Shown here in pieces: positions 56,359 to 64,000 of a DNA stretch of 64,000 nucleotides. The notes under the pieces are model-generated. The model was not told the origin of the DNA and searched no databases. It worked only from the letters and a program-made list of their open reading frames with translations. Source of the DNA: Breznakibacter sp047600785 (GTDB lineage: Bacteria > Bacteroidota > Bacteroidia > Bacteroidales > Marinilabiliaceae); assembly GCA_047600785.1 (NCBI GenBank), contig JASGKH010000002.1:2356001-2420000 (forward strand), written 5' to 3'. Each line of letters starts with the position of its first letter. Positions within the stretch are counted from its first letter, which is position 1. Made by a program: the position numbers and the translations under genes.

Positions 56359-58467
56359 TTATTTCGTGCCGCTTTCAATAATGCTGACGGCATAACCCCC
56401 GCCCGGTGCTGCGGTGAGCTTCAATTCAGTTTTGTTGGTCACCACCATTTTTTTAATGGTGTATGCCTGCGGATTGGTTTCGTAATGGGCATCCTTCCCA
56501 TCGGCATAAATGGTGGCCTGGTATTTTTTGCCGGGCTCCAAAAAGTCAAGCTTGAATTTGGATGCATGGCCGTTTTCGTCACTCGTGCACCCCACAAACC
56601 AGTTGCCGGTACCTTTGGCTTTACGGGCAATGGTGATGTAATCGCCCGGTTCGGCTTCGATGACTTTGGTTTCGTCCCAATCGACGGCCACATCTTTAAT
56701 AAACCGGAACGCATTGGGGAAACGGTTGTAATTCTCGGGCAAATCGGCAGCCATCTGCAACGGGCTGTACATGGTAACGTACAACGCCAGCTGGCGGGCC
56801 AAGGTCGAACGGACCCACGAATTGTTGTCGGGATTGAGTTTATTCAACCGCATCTCGAAAATGCCCGGGGTGTAATCCATCGGGCCGCCAACCAAACGGG
56901 TAAACGGCAAAATGGTGGTGTGGTCGGGGTTGGAACCGCCAAATGACTCATATTCGGTACCACGTGCCGATTCGTTGCCGATAAGGTTGGGATAGGTACG
57001 GCACAAACCTGTCGGGCGCACAGCTTCGTGTGCATTGACCATGATTTTGTATTCGGCCGCTTTGGTCACCGCGTACAAATAATGGTTCACCATCCATTGG
57101 CCATAGTGGTATTCGCCGCGTGGAACAATGTCGCCCACATATCCGCTTTTTACCGAGTTGTAACCGTTATCGACCATAAATTGATAAGCTTTGTCCATGT
57201 GCCGCTCGTAGTTGCGTACCGAGCTGGACGTTTCGTGGTGCATCATCATCTTCACTCCTTTCGATGCAGCATAACGGTGAATCTCCTTTACATCGAAATC
57301 GGGATAAGGTGTCACGAAGTCGAACACATAATCCTTCGACAGGTCAAACCAGTCTTCCCATCCCACGTTCCAGCCTTCCACCAGCACGGCATCAAACCCG
57401 TGAAGGGCCGCAAAATCGATGTATTCCTTCACGTGGGCGGTATTGGCCGCGTGGCGTCCGTTGGGAACGGCCTTGCCGTAATCGAATTGGTCAAGCTTGA
57501 TGTTGTTTGCATCAGTATAGGCCCATGAGCTTTTCCCGGTAATCATTTCCCACCAAACACCCACGTATTTTATGGGCTTGATCCATGACGTATCATCGTA
57601 TTTACACGGTTCGTTCAGGTTTAGGGTGATTCGGGACATTAAAATATCGGCCGCTTTGTCACTGACGATCACGGTGCGCCAGGGCGACTGGCAGGGCGTT
57701 TGCAGGTAGCCTTTATCACCAACGGCATCCGGGGTCAGAAAAGACTCCAGGATAAAGTTTTTATCGTCGAGGTTCAGCGACATGCACGAATAATCGACCA
57801 GGGCCGCTTCATGGATATTAATATAAAGGCCATCGCCGCTCTTTAGCATAAGCGGGGTTTGCACGCCCGTTCCGGAAAATGTGGTCTGTGAGGCATTCCC
57901 GGTCACGGCGCTCTTCATCAGCCCGCGCACTTCCGATAGTTTTGAGGTCACGGTGCTGTACTCCTGTGTGTCGAAATCGCCGGGAAGCCAAAACGCCTTG
58001 TGGTCGCCGGCCAAAGCAAACTGCGTACGTTCTTCCTTCACCACAAAATAGTTGAGGTTGGGTTGTTTGGGAAATTCGTAACGGAAGCCAAGCCCATCGT
58101 TAAATAAGCGGAACCGAACCACAACAGTACGGTCGGTCGAGGATTGGGCAAGGGTGACGACCATCTCGTTGTAATGGTTGCGGATACTTTTCTCTTCGCC
58201 CCACACAGGTTCCCACGTTTCGTCGAAAGTAGAGTTAACGGCACCTGCCATGGCAAAGCCATCCATCAGGTGTTTGCCGTCTTTCAACTCAAGTCCCAGA
58301 CGGCTCGCCTTAATCACCGCCTTGTTTTTGTAGTCGAGACGATAAGTGGCCACGCCGTTTTTCACCTCTACGTTGAGCACAAGGTTTCCGTCGGGCGAAG
58401 TAAGTTTTTCGGCCTTCATGGCAAAGATGGTGACCATGCAGGCAATCATGGCTAAAATTCTTCTCAT
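56359..58467 (-). CDS. GH97 alpha-glucoside hydrolase, inverting type
   Basis: 702 residues with signal peptide MRRILAMIACMVTIFAMKAE. N-terminal beta-sandwich (about 20-270), then a TIM barrel with VLVEGWNVGWEDW. Glu412 (HHETSSS), Glu481 (NAHEAVRPTG), Glu499 and Glu505 (GNESARGTEYE) sit at a constant 27-residue offset from SusB Glu439, Glu508, Glu526 and Glu532, and a Ca ligand is in place at about Glu169. So it belongs to the inverting alpha-glucosidase branch, not the retaining alpha-galactosidase branch. Likely periplasmic, first step after import by the neighbouring SusD system. Confidence 0.9.
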   Translation of the reverse strand: MRRILAMIACMVTIFAMKAEKLTSPDGNLVLNVEVKNGVATYRLDYKNKAVIKASRLGLELKDGKHLMDGFAMAGAVNSTFDETWEPVWGEEKSIRNHYNEMVVTLAQSSTDRTVVVRFRLFNDGLGFRYEFPKQPNLNYFVVKEERTQFALAGDHKAFWLPGDFDTQEYSTVTSKLSEVRGLMKSAVTGNASQTTFSGTGVQTPLMLKSGDGLYINIHEAALVDYSCMSLNLDDKNFILESFLTPDAVGDKGYLQTPCQSPWRTVIVSDKAADILMSRITLNLNEPCKYDDTSWIKPIKYVGVWWEMITGKSSWAYTDANNIKLDQFDYGKAVPNGRHAANTAHVKEYIDFAALHGFDAVLVEGWNVGWEDWFDLSKDYVFDFVTPYPDFDVKEIHRYAASKGVKMMMHHETSSSVRNYERHMDKAYQFMVDNGYNSVKSGYVGDIVPRGEYHYGQWMVNHYLYAVTKAAEYKIMVNAHEAVRPTGLCRTYPNLIGNESARGTEYESFGGSNPDHTTILPFTRLVGGPMDYTPGIFEMRLNKLNPDNNSWVRSTLARQLALYVTMYSPLQMAADLPENYNRFPNAFRFIKDVAVDWDETKVIEAEPGDYITIARKAKGTGNWFVGCTSDENGHASKFKLDFLEPGKKYQATIYADGKDAHYETNPQAYTIKKMVVTNKTELKLTAAPGGGYAVSIIESGTK

Positions 58468-58716
58468 ATCAGCTTGGATTTAATGTTTAAAACTGTTTTT
58501 CGCGTTATCGGCAACAAAGATACCGGCCAGGCAAGTATCAAGTCAAGCAGTACAGTAAAATGGTAGTGGATTCGGGGTTGATGAAAAACATATGAACATA
58601 CGTTTCAAATACTTACAAACACAGCAATCCTGAAATAAAGTATTGAAACGATACCGGATAAATGGGGTTTTACCATGTTTTCCCCTTTACATAGACGCTT
58701 GCCTGATAAACAACGA

Positions 58717-60345
58717 TCAATTTTTCAGTACGCCGATCTGCATCACTTTCCCTTCAAAATCGCCACGGGGACCGGAAGCCTTGTTCCTTACCTTGGTGCG
58801 GTAGTTGTAGATGGTGGTAAGTGAATAGCGGAGGAAGTGCGCGATTTGCTCACTGTCGGTAATGCCCAGACGGATAAGGGCAAAGATACGCAGCTCGGTA
58901 TTCAGGCGCTCGCCCGGTTTGGGGTACACCTTTTCGTTTTCGTTGAGCAGGGAGTTAAAGTCATCGACAAAGGAAGGGAACAACCGCAAAAACGAATCGT
59001 CGAAATTGGCATAGAACTCGCGTAATTCGTTATCGATAAGCCGGGAAGATTTAATGGATTGGAAAAGTTTGTCAATTTTGCCCGCAATGGCCATTTTATT
59101 AAGCATGCGGCGGTAGTCGTCCATCTTTTCAATGTAGGCCGAACACAAATCCATGTACCGGCCAATGTAGGTTTCTTTAATTACCCCCGCTTCCGACAAC
59201 ATAAGGTTCGATCGTGACAATTGCACATTGGTGGCCGACAATTGCCTATTGGCCTCGCTCAGTTGCTTACGCGCGGCCGACAAGCGGCGCATCTGCCCCG
59301 ACACCAGCACCACGGCCAGCACCAGCAGCAACGACAGTACGGAACTGACCGCCAACAGCCACACCACACGATGGTGCTGTTCCTTTAATTTGGCCTGATA
59401 AGCTTTGTCGATGAGCGGATATACCTGGGATATCTTGAGCGTACGCAAACGGGCGTTGCTAAACGTGGCATCCTCCAGCGAACAGGTAAGGTAGTTGTAG
59501 GCCCGATCGATATCGCCCTCCTCAAACAACAAAGTGGCCAGCTGCCACAACGAAATATATTCTTTGACCACCGAACGGATGTCGGCAATGGCCGATTGGA
59601 TAAGGTACCCCTTTGCCGTTTGTTTATCGCCCGTCCGCCAATATGCATCATAAAGCAGGTAGGCCACAATGGCTTTGTCGTGGCTGTCGTCAGGGATGGA
59701 GGGGTAAATACCATGCAGCAATGCCAATGCCTCGTGGTATTTTGCCTGTACAATAAGCTGATCGGATCGCGAAATGGCATATTCCCGTGTGGTCGGTCCT
59801 GCCAGCAATAAAATGGAATCGCGGTAAAGCGACGTGAGGACATGGTATTGCCAACGGTCGGAAGATGCCGTTGCATAATCGGCCATGGCGCCGTACACGG
59901 TACGGTTCACATGGTAATAATATTTTTTGAGAAGGGAATCCAATGTTTGCACATCGATTTGTCCAAGGCGATCGACAGACTCTTTGTAACTCCCCGACGT
60001 GCACAATACCAATGCAAGGTTGAGTTGGGTTTCGGACCACAACCGGTTGTCTCCCATTGCCAAAGCCAGCTGTTGCTTTATTTCGGCATAATGGAGGGCA
60101 GAATCGGTATTGTACGATAAATACCGGCCCAGCAACGAATCGCAAAGCATATAGCGCGCCATCGGTTGTACGGCAGCGGCCAAACGGGATTTCAACAATG
60201 CCAGCTCCGATTCTTTCCCGTGCCGGTAATCGTCGCGATGGGCAATGACCGTATCCAGTACATTCAACAACGAATCGACATTTTGCGGCCTGGCAATCAG
60301 CCCAACACTGAAAAAGAAAAATAAAACAGCGGCGATTCGAAGCAT
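58717..60345 (-). CDS. SusR-like membrane regulator (DUF6377 type)
   Basis: 542 residues from ATG 60345; a longer reading from 60501 adds 52 residues with no signal. Signal-anchor MLRIAAVLFFFFSVGLIA, a periplasmic tetratricopeptide-like helical region (about 30-320), a transmembrane helix (VVWLLAVSSVLSLLLVLAVVLV, about 330-350), a coiled coil and a C-terminal helix-turn-helix (LGITDSEQIAHFLRYSLTTIYNYRTK). Same plan as SusR of Bacteroides, which senses oligosaccharide outside and activates sus genes. It sits between GH97 and the alginate-lyase-family gene. Confidence 0.8.
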   Translation of the reverse strand: MLRIAAVLFFFFSVGLIARPQNVDSLLNVLDTVIAHRDDYRHGKESELALLKSRLAAAVQPMARYMLCDSLLGRYLSYNTDSALHYAEIKQQLALAMGDNRLWSETQLNLALVLCTSGSYKESVDRLGQIDVQTLDSLLKKYYYHVNRTVYGAMADYATASSDRWQYHVLTSLYRDSILLLAGPTTREYAISRSDQLIVQAKYHEALALLHGIYPSIPDDSHDKAIVAYLLYDAYWRTGDKQTAKGYLIQSAIADIRSVVKEYISLWQLATLLFEEGDIDRAYNYLTCSLEDATFSNARLRTLKISQVYPLIDKAYQAKLKEQHHRVVWLLAVSSVLSLLLVLAVVLVSGQMRRLSAARKQLSEANRQLSATNVQLSRSNLMLSEAGVIKETYIGRYMDLCSAYIEKMDDYRRMLNKMAIAGKIDKLFQSIKSSRLIDNELREFYANFDDSFLRLFPSFVDDFNSLLNENEKVYPKPGERLNTELRIFALIRLGITDSEQIAHFLRYSLTTIYNYRTKVRNKASGPRGDFEGKVMQIGVLKN

Positions 60346-60587
60346 AAAATGGATTAAGAAACACAAAATTAAAAAAAACGAAAGAATGGAAGGAATCCTC
60401 CCAAAACTAGCTACAGGAACCGACCTCCATTTCGTAGCCAAAATATACAAATAGCAACAATAGGGTTCGACGGAACCACGACGGAGAAAAGACGGAACCA
60501 CAACGGACCAACAACAACTCCATAAACGGTATCAAAAAATGCAAAATACGGAACCAATTTGTACCTGGGAGCACACATTAACGAAAA

Positions 60588-60618
60588 CGGGGCATGCCGA
60601 ATAAACCGACATGCCCCG
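60588..60618 (-). terminator. Intrinsic terminator of the alginate-lyase-family gene
   Basis: Perfect 9-bp stem CGGGGCATG / CATGCCCCG with a 13-nt loop, followed on the minus strand by TTTT, 22 bp past the stop codon at 60641. Confidence 0.75.
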
Positions 60619-60640
60619 TACACAAACAGCATACACAGAT

Positions 60641-61843
60641 TTATCTGTCCGTCTTTAAATAAAGCAGGTTGAACAGTTCATCCCGGCCAATAAGGTTGGT
60701 GTTGTTGAACAACGCAAAGTAATCGGTGCGCGAAGGGTTAAACACGTAAATGCGGTAAAGGTCCTTAATGAATTCACGTTGCTTGTAATCCCATTCGCTG
60801 ATTTGCCTGTATGGCCAGTCAGACACGGATTTGCCCACGTAGGGCGTAAGAAAATCGACGGCTTTATAAAAGTTACGTCCATCGGCCGACACAGAGTCAT
60901 CGATTCGGATATCCAGTTTTTTTGCCATCAGGAAAATATTGACCATGTGGTGCAAGTTGAACTGCGAATAACCAAAAGCCAACGTACGCCTCAACTCTTG
61001 CGGCTGGCTTCCGTCAGGTTCTATCTGTGTAAAGATACGCCTGGCCGGAAAGTCGCGGATGAACCGTTCGGCCACACCGGTCCTGCCCGTGTAAACGGCA
61101 TAGGCAATTACCTGCGCGTCGTGGGCCACGGCATGGTTATTTTTCTGGCGGCTTTCCTCCTGTCCCTGCTCACTGGTCAAAATCCAGTCGAGCAGTTGGC
61201 AAAACCACACCTTAAGCTTTCTGGCATCTTTGGCAGTGAATGCTTTTGACTGTTCCAACAACTGAACCGCATCGAGCATCTCGACAAACGAATAGGCATC
61301 GATCACGCCATAGCATCGCCCCCGGTCGTTATTGGTACCCGGAATGATCTGTGCGTAATTAAGATTCGGGTTCATTTTGGTACCGGGATTGAAAAACCAC
61401 ACCCTTACCAGTTCGGCAGCTTTGCGGGCATACTTTTCGTCACCGCTGAAATACCAGGCCAACGATAAGGTAGTAACCCTCGATGCCATGTCGCCCAACC
61501 GGTTTCGGTCGAGTTTTTCAAGTTCGGGGTTCGATTCGCCGTCCCGGCTAATATACGGTTTACCGTCGGGCTTCGACGGGTCGGGCCAATAGTAGCGGGC
61601 CTGGCTGAGATAATCGTGCTTGTCACCGCTGGCGGGCACTCTCTCTTTTATCATGACCGACAACGGAACCGCCCCCAACGCGTCATCGGCCCTGGCGATA
61701 AGACCGGCGTAGGCATCGGCGTAAAGCGGGTTGTCGAGCGATTGCCTGACCGCAGCGAGGTGTTTCCCGTTCCAGATGGATTGGGCGGAGAGACCGGACA
61801 CAAGCCAAATCATCTCTGCAACCAAAAATATTTTGAGTCTCAT
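60641..61843 (-). CDS. Alginate-lyase-family polysaccharide lyase
   Basis: 400 residues with signal peptide ending GLSAQ. An (alpha/alpha) toroid fold is indicated by YYWPDPSKPDGKPYISRDGE (about 84-103), TTLSLAWYF and NNHAVAHDAQ (235-244), the conserved stretch with the catalytic Asn/His pair of the family. Members cleave uronic-acid chains (alginate, glucuronan and others) by beta-elimination; the exact substrate is open. It follows the DUF4843 lipoprotein by 144 bp in the same operon direction. Confidence 0.8.
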   Translation of the reverse strand: MRLKIFLVAEMIWLVSGLSAQSIWNGKHLAAVRQSLDNPLYADAYAGLIARADDALGAVPLSVMIKERVPASGDKHDYLSQARYYWPDPSKPDGKPYISRDGESNPELEKLDRNRLGDMASRVTTLSLAWYFSGDEKYARKAAELVRVWFFNPGTKMNPNLNYAQIIPGTNNDRGRCYGVIDAYSFVEMLDAVQLLEQSKAFTAKDARKLKVWFCQLLDWILTSEQGQEESRQKNNHAVAHDAQVIAYAVYTGRTGVAERFIRDFPARRIFTQIEPDGSQPQELRRTLAFGYSQFNLHHMVNIFLMAKKLDIRIDDSVSADGRNFYKAVDFLTPYVGKSVSDWPYRQISEWDYKQREFIKDLYRIYVFNPSRTDYFALFNNTNLIGRDELFNLLYLKTDR

Positions 61844-61987
61844 TTTCTTTTATCAAACATGGATGGAACCGTGCCAAACCCCAAATCCCGCTGTCAATAA
61901 CACAGAGCAGCATTCCATCAGGAAAAGTCTCCCGCAGAACACTGCCCTGCCGTCAAACAGAAGCCGGTTAAAGCAATGGCCCGGTAA

Positions 61988-62530
61988 TCACTTAATGGTA
62001 ACGGTCACTTTATAGTTTTGCGAAAACGCCCTCACTTCATACTCTTCGGTCTTATTGTTGGTCGTACTCGACACATCGGTGTTCGAAATGGGCACGGCCG
62101 CATTGGGATCGAATGTTTGGACAAGGAACGTACCCGTGGCTCCGTTCAGGGCCTTTACGTAAATATCCTTTACCCCCTTTACTGCGTTGGGCCACACCAT
62201 GGAAAACGCACCGTTTGCATCGGGCGATAACACGTTGCCGCTTTCGTCGACAATTTGGTAATCGGTTCCGCGCACAGCGGTCCCTGCCACATAATAGTAA
62301 GCCACGACGTCGTAATCACGGACCCTTTCGCTGTGGAACTGCACGGGAATACCGATGGTATTTTCCCGCACCACATCAAATTTTACGTCATTTTTAAAGG
62401 TCCCCCAATTCTCGAACCCAAAATAGTAAATGTGTTCGTAAGCAGGGTCGCCGTCGCTCCACTCATCTTTTCCGCAACCGGAAAATACAATGGCGGATAC
62501 CGTAAGAAATGCTATCAATATCTTTTTCAT
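61988..62530 (-). CDS. DUF4843 lipoprotein
   Basis: 180 residues. Lipobox FSGC, then a beta-rich domain (YYFGFENWGTFKNDVKFDVV, TAVRGTDYQIVDESGN, then NGATGTFLVQTFD) that is the Calx-beta-like DUF4843 fold. Such lipoproteins are regular members of polysaccharide utilisation loci, usually placed directly after SusD, as here (18 bp). They are taken to be surface glycan-binding proteins. No ligand residue can be named. Confidence 0.82.
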   Translation of the reverse strand: MKKILIAFLTVSAIVFSGCGKDEWSDGDPAYEHIYYFGFENWGTFKNDVKFDVVRENTIGIPVQFHSERVRDYDVVAYYYVAGTAVRGTDYQIVDESGNVLSPDANGAFSMVWPNAVKGVKDIYVKALNGATGTFLVQTFDPNAAVPISNTDVSSTTNNKTEEYEVRAFSQNYKVTVTIK

Positions 62531-62548
62531 AATTCTGTTCTTTTTTGG

Positions 62549-64000
62549 TTACTCGTCCCATTTAGGGTTTTGAACGACCACACCACCCGAAAGCGCAATC
62601 TCGTTCAGCGGGATTGGGTACAGGTAATCGCGTGCAGGGTCGAATTTTCGTGTTGCGGCGATTTCTATCACATAAATATCAGGTTCGCCATAAACAAACT
62701 TTCCGTTGAGATACCCATTGGCATCCGTCAACCGGTTTGCCAAATCACTACGCTGTTTCGATGATTCCCCGTCCACGTATTTTGCGCCCAGGATATCGAC
62801 GGGCAGCACATTTTCCGCAATCTTCCAACGAATTATATCGTTGTACCTAAATCCCTCGTCCAACATCTCGATGGTACGCTCGCGACGGATCTCTTCGCGC
62901 ATGTCCAACCCATTGGCTGTCACAAAATCATTGGTCAGCCGTGTATTGAACCCTACCCTGCCCCTCAACGCATTCACGGTCAGGTCCAGCTGGTCGTCGG
63001 TAATGGAACCGTTGTACTCGTAAAGTGCTTCGGCATATGAAATAAGCACCTCAGCGTAACGGATCAACATTTTGTCAATGGTTTCTTTCGAGACGGTTGT
63101 CCATTCCGACAAAAGGAAGCCCTTTTTCAATGAATATCCGTTCCCGTGCTGGTTGCCAAAAGGGACGTAAGCACCCTTGTAAGCATCTTCTCCCAATTGG
63201 TAAACGGTCATGGACAACCGGGGGTCACGATTGGCAAACACATCGTTGAAGCTTGTCTCGGGCGATATCCTCAACGAAGTTTTTTCCCGGGGCAACCCAT
63301 CGGAATAAAGGAACTGATCGACCATCTGACGGGTCACGGAAACCAGGTTTTCCATTTGCCTGCTATTTCCGTGGGTCACGGTCCCTTCACCGTTAGGCCC
63401 GTAAATCTTCACAAAGATATTTTCACGGTTTTGACGGCCTTCGCCTTCGAACAAAAACAGTTTCTGGAAATTGGCGTACAAACTGTGCTCTCCTTCCTGG
63501 ACGACCAGTCCGGCCGCATCGACAGCCACCTTCAGGTGATCCCGGTAGTTATTGCCCAATCCGTGGTATTTGCCAAAAGTGCCCTCGAACAAGCCAATCC
63601 TTGATTTTAAGGCCAGGGCGGCCGAACGTGACACCCGCCCCCAATCGGCCGTAGACAGGTTAGATATTTTGGGCAACCATTGGGCCGCAAAATCAAGGTC
63701 GCCATAACATTGTTGAATAACCTCCTCCCGGGGCGTACGGGCAGAGTAAAGCAGCGGATCCTCCGTATTATCAATGGCCTTAAGCATTAAGGGAACATCG
63801 CCGTATTTCTGCACCAGTTCAAAATGATAGTAGGCACGGAAGAAATACGCCTCGGCCAGCCAACGTTTTTTTACCGCCTCATCGATATCGGCTTTTTCCC
63901 CTTTACCTATGATGTTGTTTGCCGTGAAGATACGGTAATAAGGATCGGTCCAGCTACCCGATGTAGAAGGCACGGTCCAGTTACCGTTCGAAACATCATC
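62549..64000 (-). CDS. SusD/RagB-family nutrient-binding lipoprotein (5' end outside window)
   Basis: 483 residues are visible; the frame remains open to the window edge, so the signal peptide and about 60-120 N-terminal residues are missing. Landmarks are the TPR region (KKRWLAEAYFFRAYYHFELVQKYGDVPL), MLIRYAEVLISYAEAL, VNALRGRVGF and the C-terminal LYPIPLNEIALSGGVVVQNP. SusD-type proteins cap a SusC TonB-dependent channel and capture glycans; the SusC gene is expected further right. Confidence 0.92.
   Translation of the reverse strand, partial: DDVSNGNWTVPSTSGSWTDPYYRIFTANNIIGKGEKADIDEAVKKRWLAEAYFFRAYYHFELVQKYGDVPLMLKAIDNTEDPLLYSARTPREEVIQQCYGDLDFAAQWLPKISNLSTADWGRVSRSAALALKSRIGLFEGTFGKYHGLGNNYRDHLKVAVDAAGLVVQEGEHSLYANFQKLFLFEGEGRQNRENIFVKIYGPNGEGTVTHGNSRQMENLVSVTRQMVDQFLYSDGLPREKTSLRISPETSFNDVFANRDPRLSMTVYQLGEDAYKGAYVPFGNQHGNGYSLKKGFLLSEWTTVSKETIDKMLIRYAEVLISYAEALYEYNGSITDDQLDLTVNALRGRVGFNTRLTNDFVTANGLDMREEIRRERTIEMLDEGFRYNDIIRWKIAENVLPVDILGAKYVDGESSKQRSDLANRLTDANGYLNGKFVYGEPDIYVIEIAATRKFDPARDYLYPIPLNEIALSGGVVVQNPKWDE

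Noticed and set aside
1..64000. CRISPR array or prophage
   Set aside because: No regularly spaced direct repeats and no integrase, terminase or capsid genes; the tail-fibre-like genes have signal peptides and belong with the RHS operon.

Overview
The window looks like Bacteroidota chromosome, probably Bacteroidales or a close relative. It carries a SusD-family lipoprotein next to a SusR-like regulator, a GH97 enzyme, a Por/T9SS C-terminal sorting domain, a Nudix-type AraR, a DUF5686 protein and a DUF4843 lipoprotein. Promoters fit the phylum's TTTG-N20-TAnnTTTG pattern and there are few Shine-Dalgarno sequences. Species cannot be settled from this alone.

Layout, left to right. The 3' tip of purA is at the edge, followed by a GNAT gene, two near-identical promoter-plus-hairpin units and a cytidylate kinase-like gene. 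A fructosamine-kinase/LMW-phosphatase pair follows (phosphatase frameshifted), probably for protein deglycation. From 3.3 to 14.4 kb, all on the minus strand, lies a sugar catabolic cluster: AraR regulator, araA, SSS symporter, araD, araB, galK, galM and an MFS hexose permease. It would process arabinose and galactose released from arabinogalactan-type polymers. After a DUF5686 outer-membrane protein comes an accessory island (17.1-28.4 kb): two tail-fibre-like proteins, a T9SS-tailed mini-protein, a 2112-residue SpvB/VCBS/RHS protein, a lipoprotein gene 1 nt behind it, then a partly duplicated orphan RHS tip with its own lipoprotein, a MITE-like insertion and an RHS relic. This resembles a polymorphic-toxin locus with a displaced second module.

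From 29.3 to 46 kb are housekeeping genes (pseudouridine synthase, glmM, mdh, AI-2E family transporter, tRNA CCA transferase, SPOUT methyltransferase). A tripartite ABC export operon (two adaptors, TolC, a MacB-like permease with no ATPase domain and a frameshift) sits among them. At 46-50 kb are two thioredoxins and a TonB-dependent receptor preceded by two consecutive TPP riboswitches behind a consensus promoter, so the receptor is probably a thiamine importer. Then fmt, a DUF5522 gene, a DHOD-like gene, ribBA, an LptF/LptG permease, a START-like gene and a tRNA with anticodon CAT. The right end (56.3-64 kb) is part of a polysaccharide utilisation locus: GH97, SusR-like regulator, alginate-lyase-family enzyme, DUF4843 lipoprotein and a SusD protein cut by the window edge.

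The three items most worth following are the tandem TPP riboswitches, the RHS/lipoprotein locus with matching cysteine clusters in toxin tip and neighbour, and the twin small-RNA-like units at 0.73-1.04 kb.
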